From assembly GCA_041750795.1 (NCBI GenBank), contig JBGSYQ010000319.1, positions 1-28,460 on the forward strand: DNA of 28,460 nucleotides, read 5' to 3'. Origin of the DNA: JTS-RE94 sp041750795 (GTDB taxonomy: Bacteria > Planctomycetota > Planctomycetia > Pirellulales > PALSA-1355). Each line of letters opens with the position of its first letter. Position 1 is the stretch's first letter. Both the position numbers and the translations under genes were made by a program. Shown in pieces: positions 1-6,967 of this stretch. Below the pieces are notes generated by a model, which saw nothing but the letters and a program-made list of their open reading frames with translations, did not search any database and was not told the DNA's origin.

Positions 1-1003
1 CTTCGAGCCGCACGCCGGATGATTGCCAACCGCGATCCGCCGCCACCGCCGCCGCGGCGCCGCCGGTAGGCAGCGGTTTGCCTGCGATCAGCTCGACGTC
101 CATCCTCGCGAAGTCATACCCATAGTCGATGTTGGCCACGAACAATTGCCAGTCTTCCTGCAAGCGGCTCCAATCGCCGCCGAACACGCGGGCCACTACG
201 CCGTTGAAATCGGGACGCGCAACGAGCTTGGGCAGTTGGCGAAACCGGTCGCGGTAGCGCGGATGGCAGTCGAGAAACGCGGCCGCCGCCCAACTCCACC
301 CGTACCACTCGTTTTGCTCGTGGACGCGCGGATCGTAGCCCATCACGCGCGCCAGCGTCTTCGCCCTGCGCGCCCCGTAGTCGGTCTGTACGATCTCGAT
401 ACGACCCCACTTGGAAACTTCGCCTCGCGAGCGCGGATAGTAGTTGAGCGTGAGCTTGCCATCTTCAAGGCGGTGGGTGGCCAACAGTTCGGCCATGCCC
501 TCGGCATACCACGCCGGACCGACGCCTCCCACCAGCGCGTGCATGAAAGCGTGTGTCCCCTCGTGCAGCAGCAGGTGGCGGCGATAGTATTCGCTGGTCT
601 GGTCGTAGCACCACAGCTTGTCCGCCATCGAGTAGCCGGTGGCAAAGTCCGGCACGTTGCCGGGCACGAACCCGGCCGCCTCGAACGCCGCCCGCGATCG
701 CATCAAATGCCCGCGCACGTGCCAGTCGGCGTGCTGGGCGGGGTCGACGCCAAAATAAGCGCACCATTGCGGAAACGCCTGGTCGAACAGTTGCGGCAAC
801 GCGTCGACTTCGGCGCCAGGCGGCAAGTCGGTGTAGAGCGTCAAATGATCCGACACCAGCCGGCGAATTCCCACCGGTGCCGCCGCGGGCGTTTGCGATT
901 GCGACGCCAACGCATACGCACCGAATGGCTCCATCCCCAGCGCGCAGCAGCACGCCGTCACCATCGCAGCCAACCCGGTTTTCGCAAACGTCCCGCCGCT
1001 CAT
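1..1003 (-). CDS. Secreted HEXXH zinc metalloprotease-like protein (gluzincin type), C-terminus cut by window edge
   Basis: An open frame runs from ATG at 1003 to the left edge without a stop, about 334 codons. The N-terminus (about residues 1-35) is a signal peptide with a hydrophobic Ala/Cys/Leu core. Residues 147-151 read HEGTH, a HEXXH zinc site, and 17 residues after its second His a Glu lies in WYAEGMAE (E168). This is the order of zinc ligands in gluzincins of the peptidase MA clan, similar to DUF1570-type proteins of planctomycetes. It is probably an exported peptidase; the substrate is unknown. An AAAGGGGG ribosome-binding site 3 nt before the ATG supports the start. It is divergent from the solute-binding protein gene, with 133 bp between them. 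The long + strand frame over the same bases is a GC-driven shadow. The 3' end is not visible. Confidence 0.85.
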   Translation of the reverse strand, partial: MSGGTFAKTGLAAMVTACCCALGMEPFGAYALASQSQTPAAAPVGIRRLVSDHLTLYTDLPPGAEVDALPQLFDQAFPQWCAYFGVDPAQHADWHVRGHLMRSRAAFEAAGFVPGNVPDFATGYSMADKLWCYDQTSEYYRRHLLLHEGTHAFMHALVGGVGPAWYAEGMAELLATHRLEDGKLTLNYYPRSRGEVSKWGRIEIVQTDYGARRAKTLARVMGYDPRVHEQNEWYGWSWAAAAFLDCHPRYRDRFRQLPKLVARPDFNGVVARVFGGDWSRLQEDWQLFVANIDYGYDFARMDVELIAGKPLPTGGAAAAVAADRGWQSSGVRLE

Positions 1004-1136
1004 GCGCCCCCTTTGCTGTGTGATTAAGTTCTATTCTAGTTTGAATCACCCACGAACAAGTACCCTGGCTTGCGTCCATCGGCCATAATGGCGATCGGTA
1101 CATCGAACAGCTTCCCCTACCCTACAAGGCGGGCGC

Positions 1137-2174
1137 ATGTTCAAGGAAAAACTTCAACACGGCCTCGGACGGATTGTGCTGATCGCCGGCATGGCGCTGG
1201 GCGTGACCGGCTGCTGGCGCGGCAGCGAGAACGAGGTGGTCGTCTACACGGCGCTCGATTCCGAGTTCTCGCAGCCCATCCTGCGGCAGTTTACCGCCGA
1301 TACCGGCATCAAAACCTTGCCCAAGTTCGATACCGAATCGACCAAGACCGTGGGCCTGGTCGAAGCCATCATCGCCGAGGCCGATCGTCCGCGCTGCGAC
1401 GTGTTTTGGAACAACGAAATCATGCACACGCTCCGCCTGCAAGACCTGGGACTGCTACAGACATTCCAACCGCCAATCGCCGACGAGTACCCGGAGATGT
1501 ACCGCTCGATTAACGGCGTGTGGCACGGGTTTGCCGCCCGGGCACGCGTGCTGATCGTCAACATCAAGCTTCTGCCCGAGGCCGATCGCCCCACCTCGAT
1601 CCACGATCTGGCCGACCCCAAATGGCAGGGCAAGGTTGCCATTGCCAAGCCGCTGTTCGGCACGACGGCCACGCACGCCGCTTGCCTTTTCGAAACCTGG
1701 GGCGACGAGAAAGCCAAGGCCTTCTTCCGCAAGCTGAAAGGCAACGTGCGCATCGAAAGCGGCAACAAGCAAGTCGCGCTGGCCGTGGCTTCCGGCGCGC
1801 TGGCCTTCGGCCTGACCGACACCGACGACGCCATCATCGAACTGGAAAAGGGCATGGACGTGGCCATCGTCTATCCCGACCAACAGCCCGACGGCCTCGG
1901 CACGCTGTTCATTCCCAATACGCTGTCGATCGTGAAGAACTGCCCTCATCCGCAGCAAGCACGCACGCTGGTCGACTATCTGCTTTCGCCGCAGATCGAA
2001 GAGCAGCTTGCCAAGAGTGCCAGCGCCCAGATTCCACTCCATCCGGGCGCCCAAGGCACCGATCGCGTCGAGTCTCCGGCCACCGTCCGCGCGATGCAGG
2101 TCAATTTCACCGCGGCGGCAAAACGCTGGCACGACGTAGCGCAGTTCCTGCGCGACGAGTTCACGGTCGACTGA
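1137..2174 (+). CDS. Extracellular solute-binding lipoprotein, iron(III)-type (family 1)
   Basis: The 345-residue protein has a lipoprotein signal: a positively charged start, a hydrophobic stretch and a lipobox GVTGC, with Cys26 as the predicted lipidated residue. The mature part begins VVVYTALDSEFSQPIL and continues with DVFWNNEIMHTLRL and DLADPKWQGKVAIAKP, all typical of FutA/AfuA/Thiamine-type periplasmic binding proteins of ABC importers. DPKWKGK-like segments are a hallmark of the iron(III) group. Its role would be to capture a ligand, probably Fe(III) or a related anion complex, and deliver it to a permease. No permease or ATPase gene is next to it in the window, so the partner must be elsewhere or beyond the left edge. 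It is convergent with the helicase gene. Ligand assignment is inference. Confidence 0.88.
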   Translation: MFKEKLQHGLGRIVLIAGMALGVTGCWRGSENEVVVYTALDSEFSQPILRQFTADTGIKTLPKFDTESTKTVGLVEAIIAEADRPRCDVFWNNEIMHTLRLQDLGLLQTFQPPIADEYPEMYRSINGVWHGFAARARVLIVNIKLLPEADRPTSIHDLADPKWQGKVAIAKPLFGTTATHAACLFETWGDEKAKAFFRKLKGNVRIESGNKQVALAVASGALAFGLTDTDDAIIELEKGMDVAIVYPDQQPDGLGTLFIPNTLSIVKNCPHPQQARTLVDYLLSPQIEEQLAKSASAQIPLHPGAQGTDRVESPATVRAMQVNFTAAAKRWHDVAQFLRDEFTVD

Positions 2175-2232
2175 CCGCCTGTTGAAGAATTCAACGGGCC
2201 GCTGAAACGACGCAGCACGGAACCGAGGGCTG

Positions 2233-3552
2233 CTACAACGCCCGGCGGATACGTCGTGGCGGACGGCCGCCGCGGCCGAGCATGGGCGTCGGTTTTTTCG
2301 GCGCTTCGGCTGCAGCCGGGTCCTCCGCGCCTGCTTCGCCCGCAGCGGTTGGGGCCGCTGGTATCGGCGCCACCTGGCGCGTGACGACAAAGCCCGGCAC
2401 TTCGTCGCGCTTCAGCAGCCGATCGATGCGAATCTCGATGCGCGTCAACTCGTTGCCTTCTTCGGGCGTGACGAAGGTATAGGCCACGCCCTCGCGCCCC
2501 ATGCGGCCGGTACGTCCCACGCGATGAACATAGTCGTCGCAGAATTGCGGAATGTCGTAGTTGATGATGTGCGAGATGCCGGTGACGTCGATGCCTCGGC
2601 CGACCACGTCGGTGGCCACGAGGATCTTCACCTTGCCCTCGCGAAAGGCCGACATGGCCTTGTCGCGGGCGCTTTGGGCCAGATCGCCGTGGATGCAGGA
2701 TACGTGCTCGAATCGCTTGGTCAGCCGGCGCTCGATCCGGTCGGTGCCGCGCTTCGTCCGGCAGAAGACGATCGCCTGCTGCGGTTTCTCGCGCTTCAGC
2801 AGATGCTCCAGCAATTCGTACTTGCGCTCCTGCTCGACGGTCACGTAGAATTGCTCGATCGTCTCGACCGCGATATCGGTTGGCGAGAAATTTAAGCTCT
2901 CCGGATCGCGCATGTAGCTGCGCGCCAGCCGTTCGACCGGAGGCGGCACCGTGGCCGACAGCAGCAGCGTTTGCCGCTCGCGCGGACAGCGGCGCAGTAT
3001 CTTTTCGATGTCGGGGCGAAAGCCGATGTCGAGCATCCGGTCGGCCTCGTCCAGCACCACGACCCACAGGTCGTTGAGCTTGAGCGTTCCCCGTGCCATG
3101 TGATCCAGCACCCGGCCCGGCGTGCCGATCACGACGTCGCAGCCGCGCGCCAGCTTCTCGATTTGCCCGCGGATCGGCTTGCCGCCATAGACGGCGACGG
3201 AATGAATCTTTTGGCCGTGCGAGAGTTTGGCCACTTCCTCGCGCACTTGCACGGCCAGCTCGCGCGTGGGCACCAGAATCAGCGCTTGGGGGCCTTGGCC
3301 TTTGCGGCTCGGCTTCAGCCGTTCGAGAATCGGGATCACGAACGCGGCCGTTTTGCCGGTGCCGGTGCGCGCCTGCCCCAGCACGTCGACACCGGCCAGC
3401 GCGCGGGGTATCAAGCCGGCCTGAACCGGAGTGGGCTCCAAGTAGCCGGCCGCGTCCAATGCCGACAGCATGGCCTCGGACACCGACAGGTCTTTAAATC
3501 CGAGTTGGGGGGTGTTAGGTGGGGTTTGAGCTTTCGTGGAACTTTCCAACAC
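2233..3552 (-). CDS. DEAD-box ATP-dependent RNA helicase
   Basis: The 439-residue protein shows the full motif set in order: Q motif (GFKDL at 18 and the PTPVQ region near 40), Walker A ARTGTGKT (61-68), PTRELA (95-100), GG near 123, TPGR (144-147), DEAD (168-171), SAT (199-201), VFCRTK near 262, ATDVVGRGID near 313 and HRVGRTGR (343-350). These are the two RecA-like domains of RNA helicases such as RhlE/CsdA. The tail after about residue 375 is Ala/Pro-rich and ends in a basic GGRPPRRIRR stretch, a common RNA-binding extension. It likely unwinds RNA during ribosome assembly or mRNA decay. Start is GTG at 3552; the next codon TTG could also serve. It cannot be assigned to one of the named subfamilies from sequence alone. 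Confidence 0.95.
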   Translation of the reverse strand: MLESSTKAQTPPNTPQLGFKDLSVSEAMLSALDAAGYLEPTPVQAGLIPRALAGVDVLGQARTGTGKTAAFVIPILERLKPSRKGQGPQALILVPTRELAVQVREEVAKLSHGQKIHSVAVYGGKPIRGQIEKLARGCDVVIGTPGRVLDHMARGTLKLNDLWVVVLDEADRMLDIGFRPDIEKILRRCPRERQTLLLSATVPPPVERLARSYMRDPESLNFSPTDIAVETIEQFYVTVEQERKYELLEHLLKREKPQQAIVFCRTKRGTDRIERRLTKRFEHVSCIHGDLAQSARDKAMSAFREGKVKILVATDVVGRGIDVTGISHIINYDIPQFCDDYVHRVGRTGRMGREGVAYTFVTPEEGNELTRIEIRIDRLLKRDEVPGFVVTRQVAPIPAAPTAAGEAGAEDPAAAEAPKKPTPMLGRGGRPPRRIRRAL

Positions 3553-3638
3553 TACCGTCCAATCGAAGGGCTTGCGGGACGAGAGATCGCGACCAACGTC
3601 GCAATCGGTAGGTAATTGACTCTGGTTTTTCTTATCTA

Positions 3639-3667
3639 ACCCTAGCAGCGGGCAAGGCTTTGGTCAA
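3639..3667 (-). promoter_or_regulatory. Possible sigma-70 promoter for the DEAD-box helicase gene
   Basis: Reading the minus strand, TTGACC (3667-3662) is followed after 17 bp by TAGGGT (3644-3639). The -35 box matches five of six consensus bases, the -10 only three. It would give a leader of roughly 80 nt before GTG 3552. An AT-rich TAGATAAG stretch lies just downstream. The weak -10 makes this tentative. Confidence 0.3.
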
Positions 3668-3744
3668 TGTCAGGATGCTCTTTCCAAAGCGCCACGCCGA
3701 GGCCGCGACCGGCCGTCCTGCCGCGCATCGCGGAATTCGTCGGG

Positions 3745-3791
3745 TGAAAAACAATAGGCCGATCCGCCTCGTTTCCAAGGCGGACCGGCCT
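3745..3791 (-). terminator. Rho-independent terminator of the histone-like gene
   Basis: A 14-bp stem with one mismatch (arms 3756-3769 and 3778-3791, loop of about 8 nt) lies 37 bp after the stop codon of the small histone-like gene. On the minus strand it is followed by ATTGTTTTT, the expected U-tract. A shorter T run on the other side could give weak activity in the other direction, but no + strand gene ends there. Confidence 0.8.
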
Positions 3792-3827
3792 TTCTCGTCG
3801 GGTTTCTTCGTGAGCAGCGATGCCCGC

Positions 3828-3956
3828 TTACTTACGGCGGGTGGCCGTCTTGCGAGCGCCGGCCTTCTTGGTGATCTTGGCCTTGGTCGCGGTCTTCGCC
3901 TTCGGCGAACGCTTGGCGGCCTTCTTCGTGATCGTCGCTGCTTTCTTGGTTGCCAT
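3828..3956 (-). CDS. Small Lys/Ala-rich histone-H1-like basic protein
   Basis: The gene encodes 42 residues from ATG at 3956 to TAA at 3828-3830. About 11 of them are lysine and 4 arginine, arranged in repeats such as KKAA, KAKT and KITKKAG, ending in TRRK. This resembles the C-terminal tail of eukaryotic histone H1 and bacterial H1-like proteins (HctB/AlgP type), so it probably binds DNA non-specifically and may help nucleoid compaction, common in planctomycetes. The start is chosen because GAGGAG lies 9 nt upstream and an intrinsic terminator follows the stop. A longer frame reaching 4151 adds a non-basic, low-quality N-terminus and is unlikely to be translated. It could instead be a ribosome-associated basic peptide. 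Confidence 0.75.
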   Translation of the reverse strand: MATKKAATITKKAAKRSPKAKTATKAKITKKAGARKTATRRK

Positions 3957-4420
3957 TTCCGTGGCTCCTCGGTTCGGGCACCCAGTTGATAGTGCGTGCT
4001 TTCCCTTGGGTACCCTCTCAGGGAAGACGCTTGGTAGCTTCTTCGAACAGGCCCGGCTCGTTGCCGTCAACCTGACGTCCGTGTCGTCAAACACACTCGA
4101 CCGACCGCTAAAACACCCACCAACCGGTCGATCGATTGCGGATTGAAGCAACAGGACGGCAATGGAGTCAAGGCGAGTTCTGCGAAAAACGATCGAGGTG
4201 GGGCCGTCAGCTCATGGCAGCGTGGCCCTATTCGCCTGGGCGAACGACCATCGGCTCACCGAGTTTGCGTTCGTAATCGAGACCGGCGGCGCGCCACTTG
4301 GAAGCGAACCCGGTTGCCACTAAGATTGTCGGTCGCTCGGGCGCTTTGGTGCAGTCCACACGGCCGCCAGGTGCCGCGCCCCGCCGTTTGCCAGGTGCTT
4401 GCTCTCTTGGAGTTGCGAGA
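3957..4420. other. 464-bp non-coding region between histone-like gene and aminotransferase gene
   Basis: No convincing gene is seen here. It must hold the divergent promoters of both neighbours. On the minus strand, in the leader of the histone-like gene, there is an inverted repeat: arms TTCCCT (4001-4006) and AGGGAA (4020-4025) around the palindrome GGGTACCC (4008-4015). This may be a leader hairpin or an operator. Short frames crossing the region look like shadows. Confidence 0.5.
4298..4326 (+). promoter_or_regulatory. Possible promoter of the aminotransferase gene
   Basis: TTGGAA (4298-4303) is followed after exactly 17 bp by TAAGAT (4321-4326), each matching four of six consensus bases. 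Transcription would begin near 4333, which agrees with the ATG at 4421 rather than a start further upstream. Confidence 0.3.
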
Positions 4421-5614
4421 ATGCCGCCGTCCATTTCCCAGATCGTCGAGGCACTCGAGCCTTCGGCCACCATGGCCATGGCGGCCAAGGCCAAGGAGCT
4501 CAAGACCGCCGGCAAAACCGTCTACGACTTCAGCCTGGGCGAACCCGACTTCACCACCCCAGAGCACATCTGCCAGGCCGCCGTCGAAGCCATGCGCGCC
4601 GGCCACACCCACTACACGGCCGCCAGCGGAATTCCCGAGCTGCGCGCCGCCGTGGCCAAACAGTACGAAGCCACGCACGGCCTCAAGTACGCACCCAACC
4701 AGGTTGTCATCTCCAACGGCGCCAAGCACTCGCTGCACAACGTCTTCACGGCACTCTGCAACCCGGGCGACGAGGTGATCATCCCGGCGCCCTATTGGGT
4801 CAGCTATGCCGAACTGGTCAAGCTCACCGGCGCCGTCCCGGTCATCGTCGAAACCGATGAGGCCAACGACTTCAAGCTCACGCCGGCCCAGCTCCGCGCC
4901 GCTATCACCGCGCGCAGCACGATCCTGCTGTTGTGCTCGCCGTCGAACCCCACCGGCACGATGTACTCGCCCGCCGAACTGGGCGAGCTGGCCGACGTGG
5001 TGCTCGATCGCAACCTGACGGTCGTGGCCGACGAGATTTACGAGAAACTGGTCTACGGCGACCACCGCTTTGCCAGCTTCGCTACCGTGCGCCCGGGACT
5101 TCAGGACCGCACCATCCTCGTCAACGGCGCCAGCAAGGCCTATGCGATGACCGGTTGGCGTATCGGCTGGACGCTCTCGCCGGTTAACGTGGCTACCGCC
5201 ATGGGCAGCCTGCAAAGCCAGGAAACGTCAAACCCTTCCAGCATCAGCCAGTACGCGGCGCTGGCGGCCGTGACCGGTCCCCAGCAGTGCGTCAGCCAGA
5301 TGCTCGGCCATTTTGCCCAGCGCCGCGAGTTCGTGCGCCAGCGCATTGCCGCCATCGGTCTGACCTGTCCGGAAATGGCCGGCGCGTTCTACGCCTTCAT
5401 CAATATCAAGCCGCACTTGGGGCGCAGCTATGGCGGCACCCGCGTCGACAACTCCACGCAATGGTGCCTGGCGCTGCTGGAGCAGCAGAACGTGGCCACG
5501 GTGATGGGTTCGGCCTTCGGCGCCGAGGGCTACGCCCGCATTTCATTTGCCACCGACCTGGAGACGCTTGCGGCCGGCTTCGATCGCATCGAAGCATTTA
5601 TCCAGAGCGAGTAG
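4421..5614 (+). CDS. Class I pyridoxal-phosphate aminotransferase (aspartate aminotransferase type)
   Basis: The 397-residue protein is collinear with fold-type I aminotransferases of the AspB/AspC group. It begins with an ALEPSATMAM segment and YDFSLGEPDF, which the family uses in substrate binding. It then has SNPTGTMYS (the Asn that contacts the cofactor), VADEIYEKLVY (the Asp that pairs with the pyridine nitrogen) and SKAYAMTGWRIGW, where Lys239 is the Schiff-base lysine. The final RISFA segment supplies the carboxylate-binding Arg. It would transfer the amino group between aspartate or a related amino acid and 2-oxoglutarate. ATG 4421 matches the usual N-terminus of the family. The open frame continues upstream to 4298 but with an atypical Pro/Arg-rich sequence. 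Substrate could also be an aromatic amino acid or prephenate. Confidence 0.93.
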   Translation: MPPSISQIVEALEPSATMAMAAKAKELKTAGKTVYDFSLGEPDFTTPEHICQAAVEAMRAGHTHYTAASGIPELRAAVAKQYEATHGLKYAPNQVVISNGAKHSLHNVFTALCNPGDEVIIPAPYWVSYAELVKLTGAVPVIVETDEANDFKLTPAQLRAAITARSTILLLCSPSNPTGTMYSPAELGELADVVLDRNLTVVADEIYEKLVYGDHRFASFATVRPGLQDRTILVNGASKAYAMTGWRIGWTLSPVNVATAMGSLQSQETSNPSSISQYAALAAVTGPQQCVSQMLGHFAQRREFVRQRIAAIGLTCPEMAGAFYAFINIKPHLGRSYGGTRVDNSTQWCLALLEQQNVATVMGSAFGAEGYARISFATDLETLAAGFDRIEAFIQSE

Positions 5615-5891
5615 CGGAAGCAAGCCACGGAAGACGCTCAGTCGTCGAGCGCACAGCCCGGCTTGGATGCAATCGCTTCCGCTGCGACGTGCCGCCCGTG
5701 GCCATGAAGGCCCGCAGCGACACGCCGCCAATGGCGGAACCTGCGGCGATGCCGGCCGCTCCCACGACGGCAAAGCCCCTGGCCATGCTCGTCAGGTGCG
5801 AGAGAGAGCCGCGCAGGCCCTTGAGGAAGGCGCTGTTACGGAGCGCCAGCTCGACATAGGCGCCGGCCTTGATATCGCTTCGTCCAGGCAT
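5598..5891 (-). pseudogene. Remnant of a phage tail tape-measure protein N-terminus
   Basis: A 97-residue frame starts at ATG 5891. Its first 60 residues (start IKAGAYVELALRNSAF, then a Gly/Ala-rich hydrophobic stretch near 38-55) have the look of the N-terminus of phage tail tape-measure proteins, which normally run for 600 to over 1000 residues. After about residue 66 the sequence becomes Arg/Ser/Thr-rich without family character, and the frame ends inside the aminotransferase gene's 3' end. So the gene is cut off and the tail is probably read-through. No ribosome-binding site is visible. Recognition is by pattern memory, not by a search, so the family call is moderate. Confidence 0.5.
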
Positions 5892-5947
5892 GAGACTTAG
5901 CCTATAATGGCCGTATCAAAGAGCCGAACAAATGAATCGTCAACGTT

Positions 5948-6244
5948 ATGAGTGAGCAACAAACCAACCAGCCGAAGTGGAACTGGAAGGCCATTTGGTT
6001 GTTCTTTGTGCTCTCGCTGTGTGGCGCAACGATTGCAGCCCATTCGATGGGCCGACGAGCTATCGAGATGCTCTCCGAAGCTGCTAATCGCCCCGACGCG
6101 CTCCCAGAAATGCAAACGAACGTCGCTTTGATCCAAAAGCAGTTCGACATAGTGCTGAACGTGTCCACTTTCGCGTCCCTTGCGGTCCTGCTGGTCTCAG
6201 CATTCCTAATTCCGAAGTTCTATGGCTCGGTGCGGAAAAAATAA
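5948..6244 (+). CDS. Small membrane protein with two predicted helices, unknown function
   Basis: A 98-residue protein starts with a hydrophilic MSEQQTNQPKW segment. A first hydrophobic helix (about 14-33, IWLFFVLSLCGATIAA) and a second (about 71-91, VSTFASLAVLLVSAFLIP) flank a soluble loop with several Glu/Asp/Gln. It ends in a basic SVRKK tail, so both termini would be cytoplasmic. I do not recognise the family. It is the only intact frame between pieces of what looks like a decayed phage tail region and lies on the opposite strand from them. Base composition is visibly less GC-rich than in its neighbours, which fits acquired DNA. No clear ribosome-binding site precedes ATG 5948. Confidence 0.6.
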   Translation: MSEQQTNQPKWNWKAIWLFFVLSLCGATIAAHSMGRRAIEMLSEAANRPDALPEMQTNVALIQKQFDIVLNVSTFASLAVLLVSAFLIPKFYGSVRKK

Positions 6245-6265
6245 TTTCCCACGCGGAAGGACTTG

Positions 6266-6700
6266 TCACGTTAGCGCCATTGCCGCTGCCTGCAGGATCA
6301 TCGGGTTGTAGGGAACGACTTCGGTCGCCGCCTCATTCGCGGACGTAGCCCCCAGAAACCGCGCTTTGCCGCTGGCAATCATGAACAGCTCTCTTAACGT
6401 TCGCCCCTCGGGATGAATCCCTACGATGCCGGCGAACTCATAGCAGCGCTCGACGGGGTCAACAGCTTTCTGACTTCCGCGTCCAGTTGTGAGTCCAGCG
6501 CCGCCACGAACTGCTGGGCCAGGTTCGGATCGTTGATCTTCTCCAATGCCCGCTTCAACCCAGCGAGCGGACCTCGGTGTCCTTCGCGGTGATTGCGCGC
6601 AGGATCGCCCGGGTCTCTTCCGAAAAATCCGCGCAATTCGAGCCGATTCTGCCGGTCAGTCGTTCCGCGCCGGCGCCGTGAGGCATTCCTCTGCGACGTC
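6266..6700 (-). pseudogene. Frameshifted gene remnant, possibly a phage tail protein
   Basis: Three consecutive minus-strand reading frames look protein-like but are out of phase. The first holds ADFSEETRAILRAITAKDTE (about 6640-6565), the second LKRALEKINDPNLAQQFVAA and onwards (about 6568-6455), the third VDPVERCYEFAGIVGIHPEG, then TLRELFMIASGKARFLG, ending at TGA 6266-6268. Joining them needs frameshifts near 6565 and 6460. Each piece has balanced composition unlike random GC-rich shadow frames. The segment with FAGIVGIHPEG..LREL reminds me of short proteins coded just before tape-measure genes in planctomycete prophages, which fits the tape-measure remnant downstream on the same strand. 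That family link is inference; the broken state is seen directly. Confidence 0.45.
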
Positions 6701-6953
6701 CACCGGAAAAGCTTATCCAGTCTTCCAATCTCTCCCGATGCTAAAGGTGGAACAGTTCAGGCTGCGCCGCGATCGATGATGCATCAGCAACGCGCAACTC
6801 CTTTTGGATTTTCCGTTTCCGAACAACTGTGGTAGTTTGAACGTAGCGACGGGTGGCTGCCTTGCCCCGGCGGCTACAATGGGACGACAGATTTGGTTTC
6901 TGACGCCCCTGCGACGTGAAACGATTGCACCGGCCCTTTCAGCCGCCAGCGTC

Positions 6954-6960
6954 AGGGGAG
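6954..6960 (+). promoter_or_regulatory. Ribosome-binding site that fixes the GTG start of glgA
   Basis: AGGGGAG lies 7 nt before GTG 6968. The initiator is not ATG, so this strong site is the reason for the chosen start. The 267 bp between the upstream pseudogene and this site show no gene; the promoter of the glucan cluster must lie there but I could not pick it out. Confidence 0.7.
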
Positions 6961-6967
6961 CGAAAAC

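Noticed and set aside
23..1027. A 334-codon + strand open frame
   Set aside because: It lies opposite the metalloprotease frame, is rich in Arg, Ala, Val and His with no domain, and is explained by GC-rich third positions of the real gene.
2175..2232. GTTGAAGAATTCAAC hairpin between two convergent genes
   Set aside because: The stem is only 6 bp with a 3-nt loop and no U-tract, too little to call a terminator.
3957..4151. N-terminal extension of the histone-like protein to 107 residues
   Set aside because: The added part lacks the basic repeat character, while the inner ATG has a good ribosome-binding site.
4298..4420. N-terminal extension of the aminotransferase
   Set aside because: The extra 41 residues are Pro/Arg-rich and unlike the family, and a possible promoter overlaps them.
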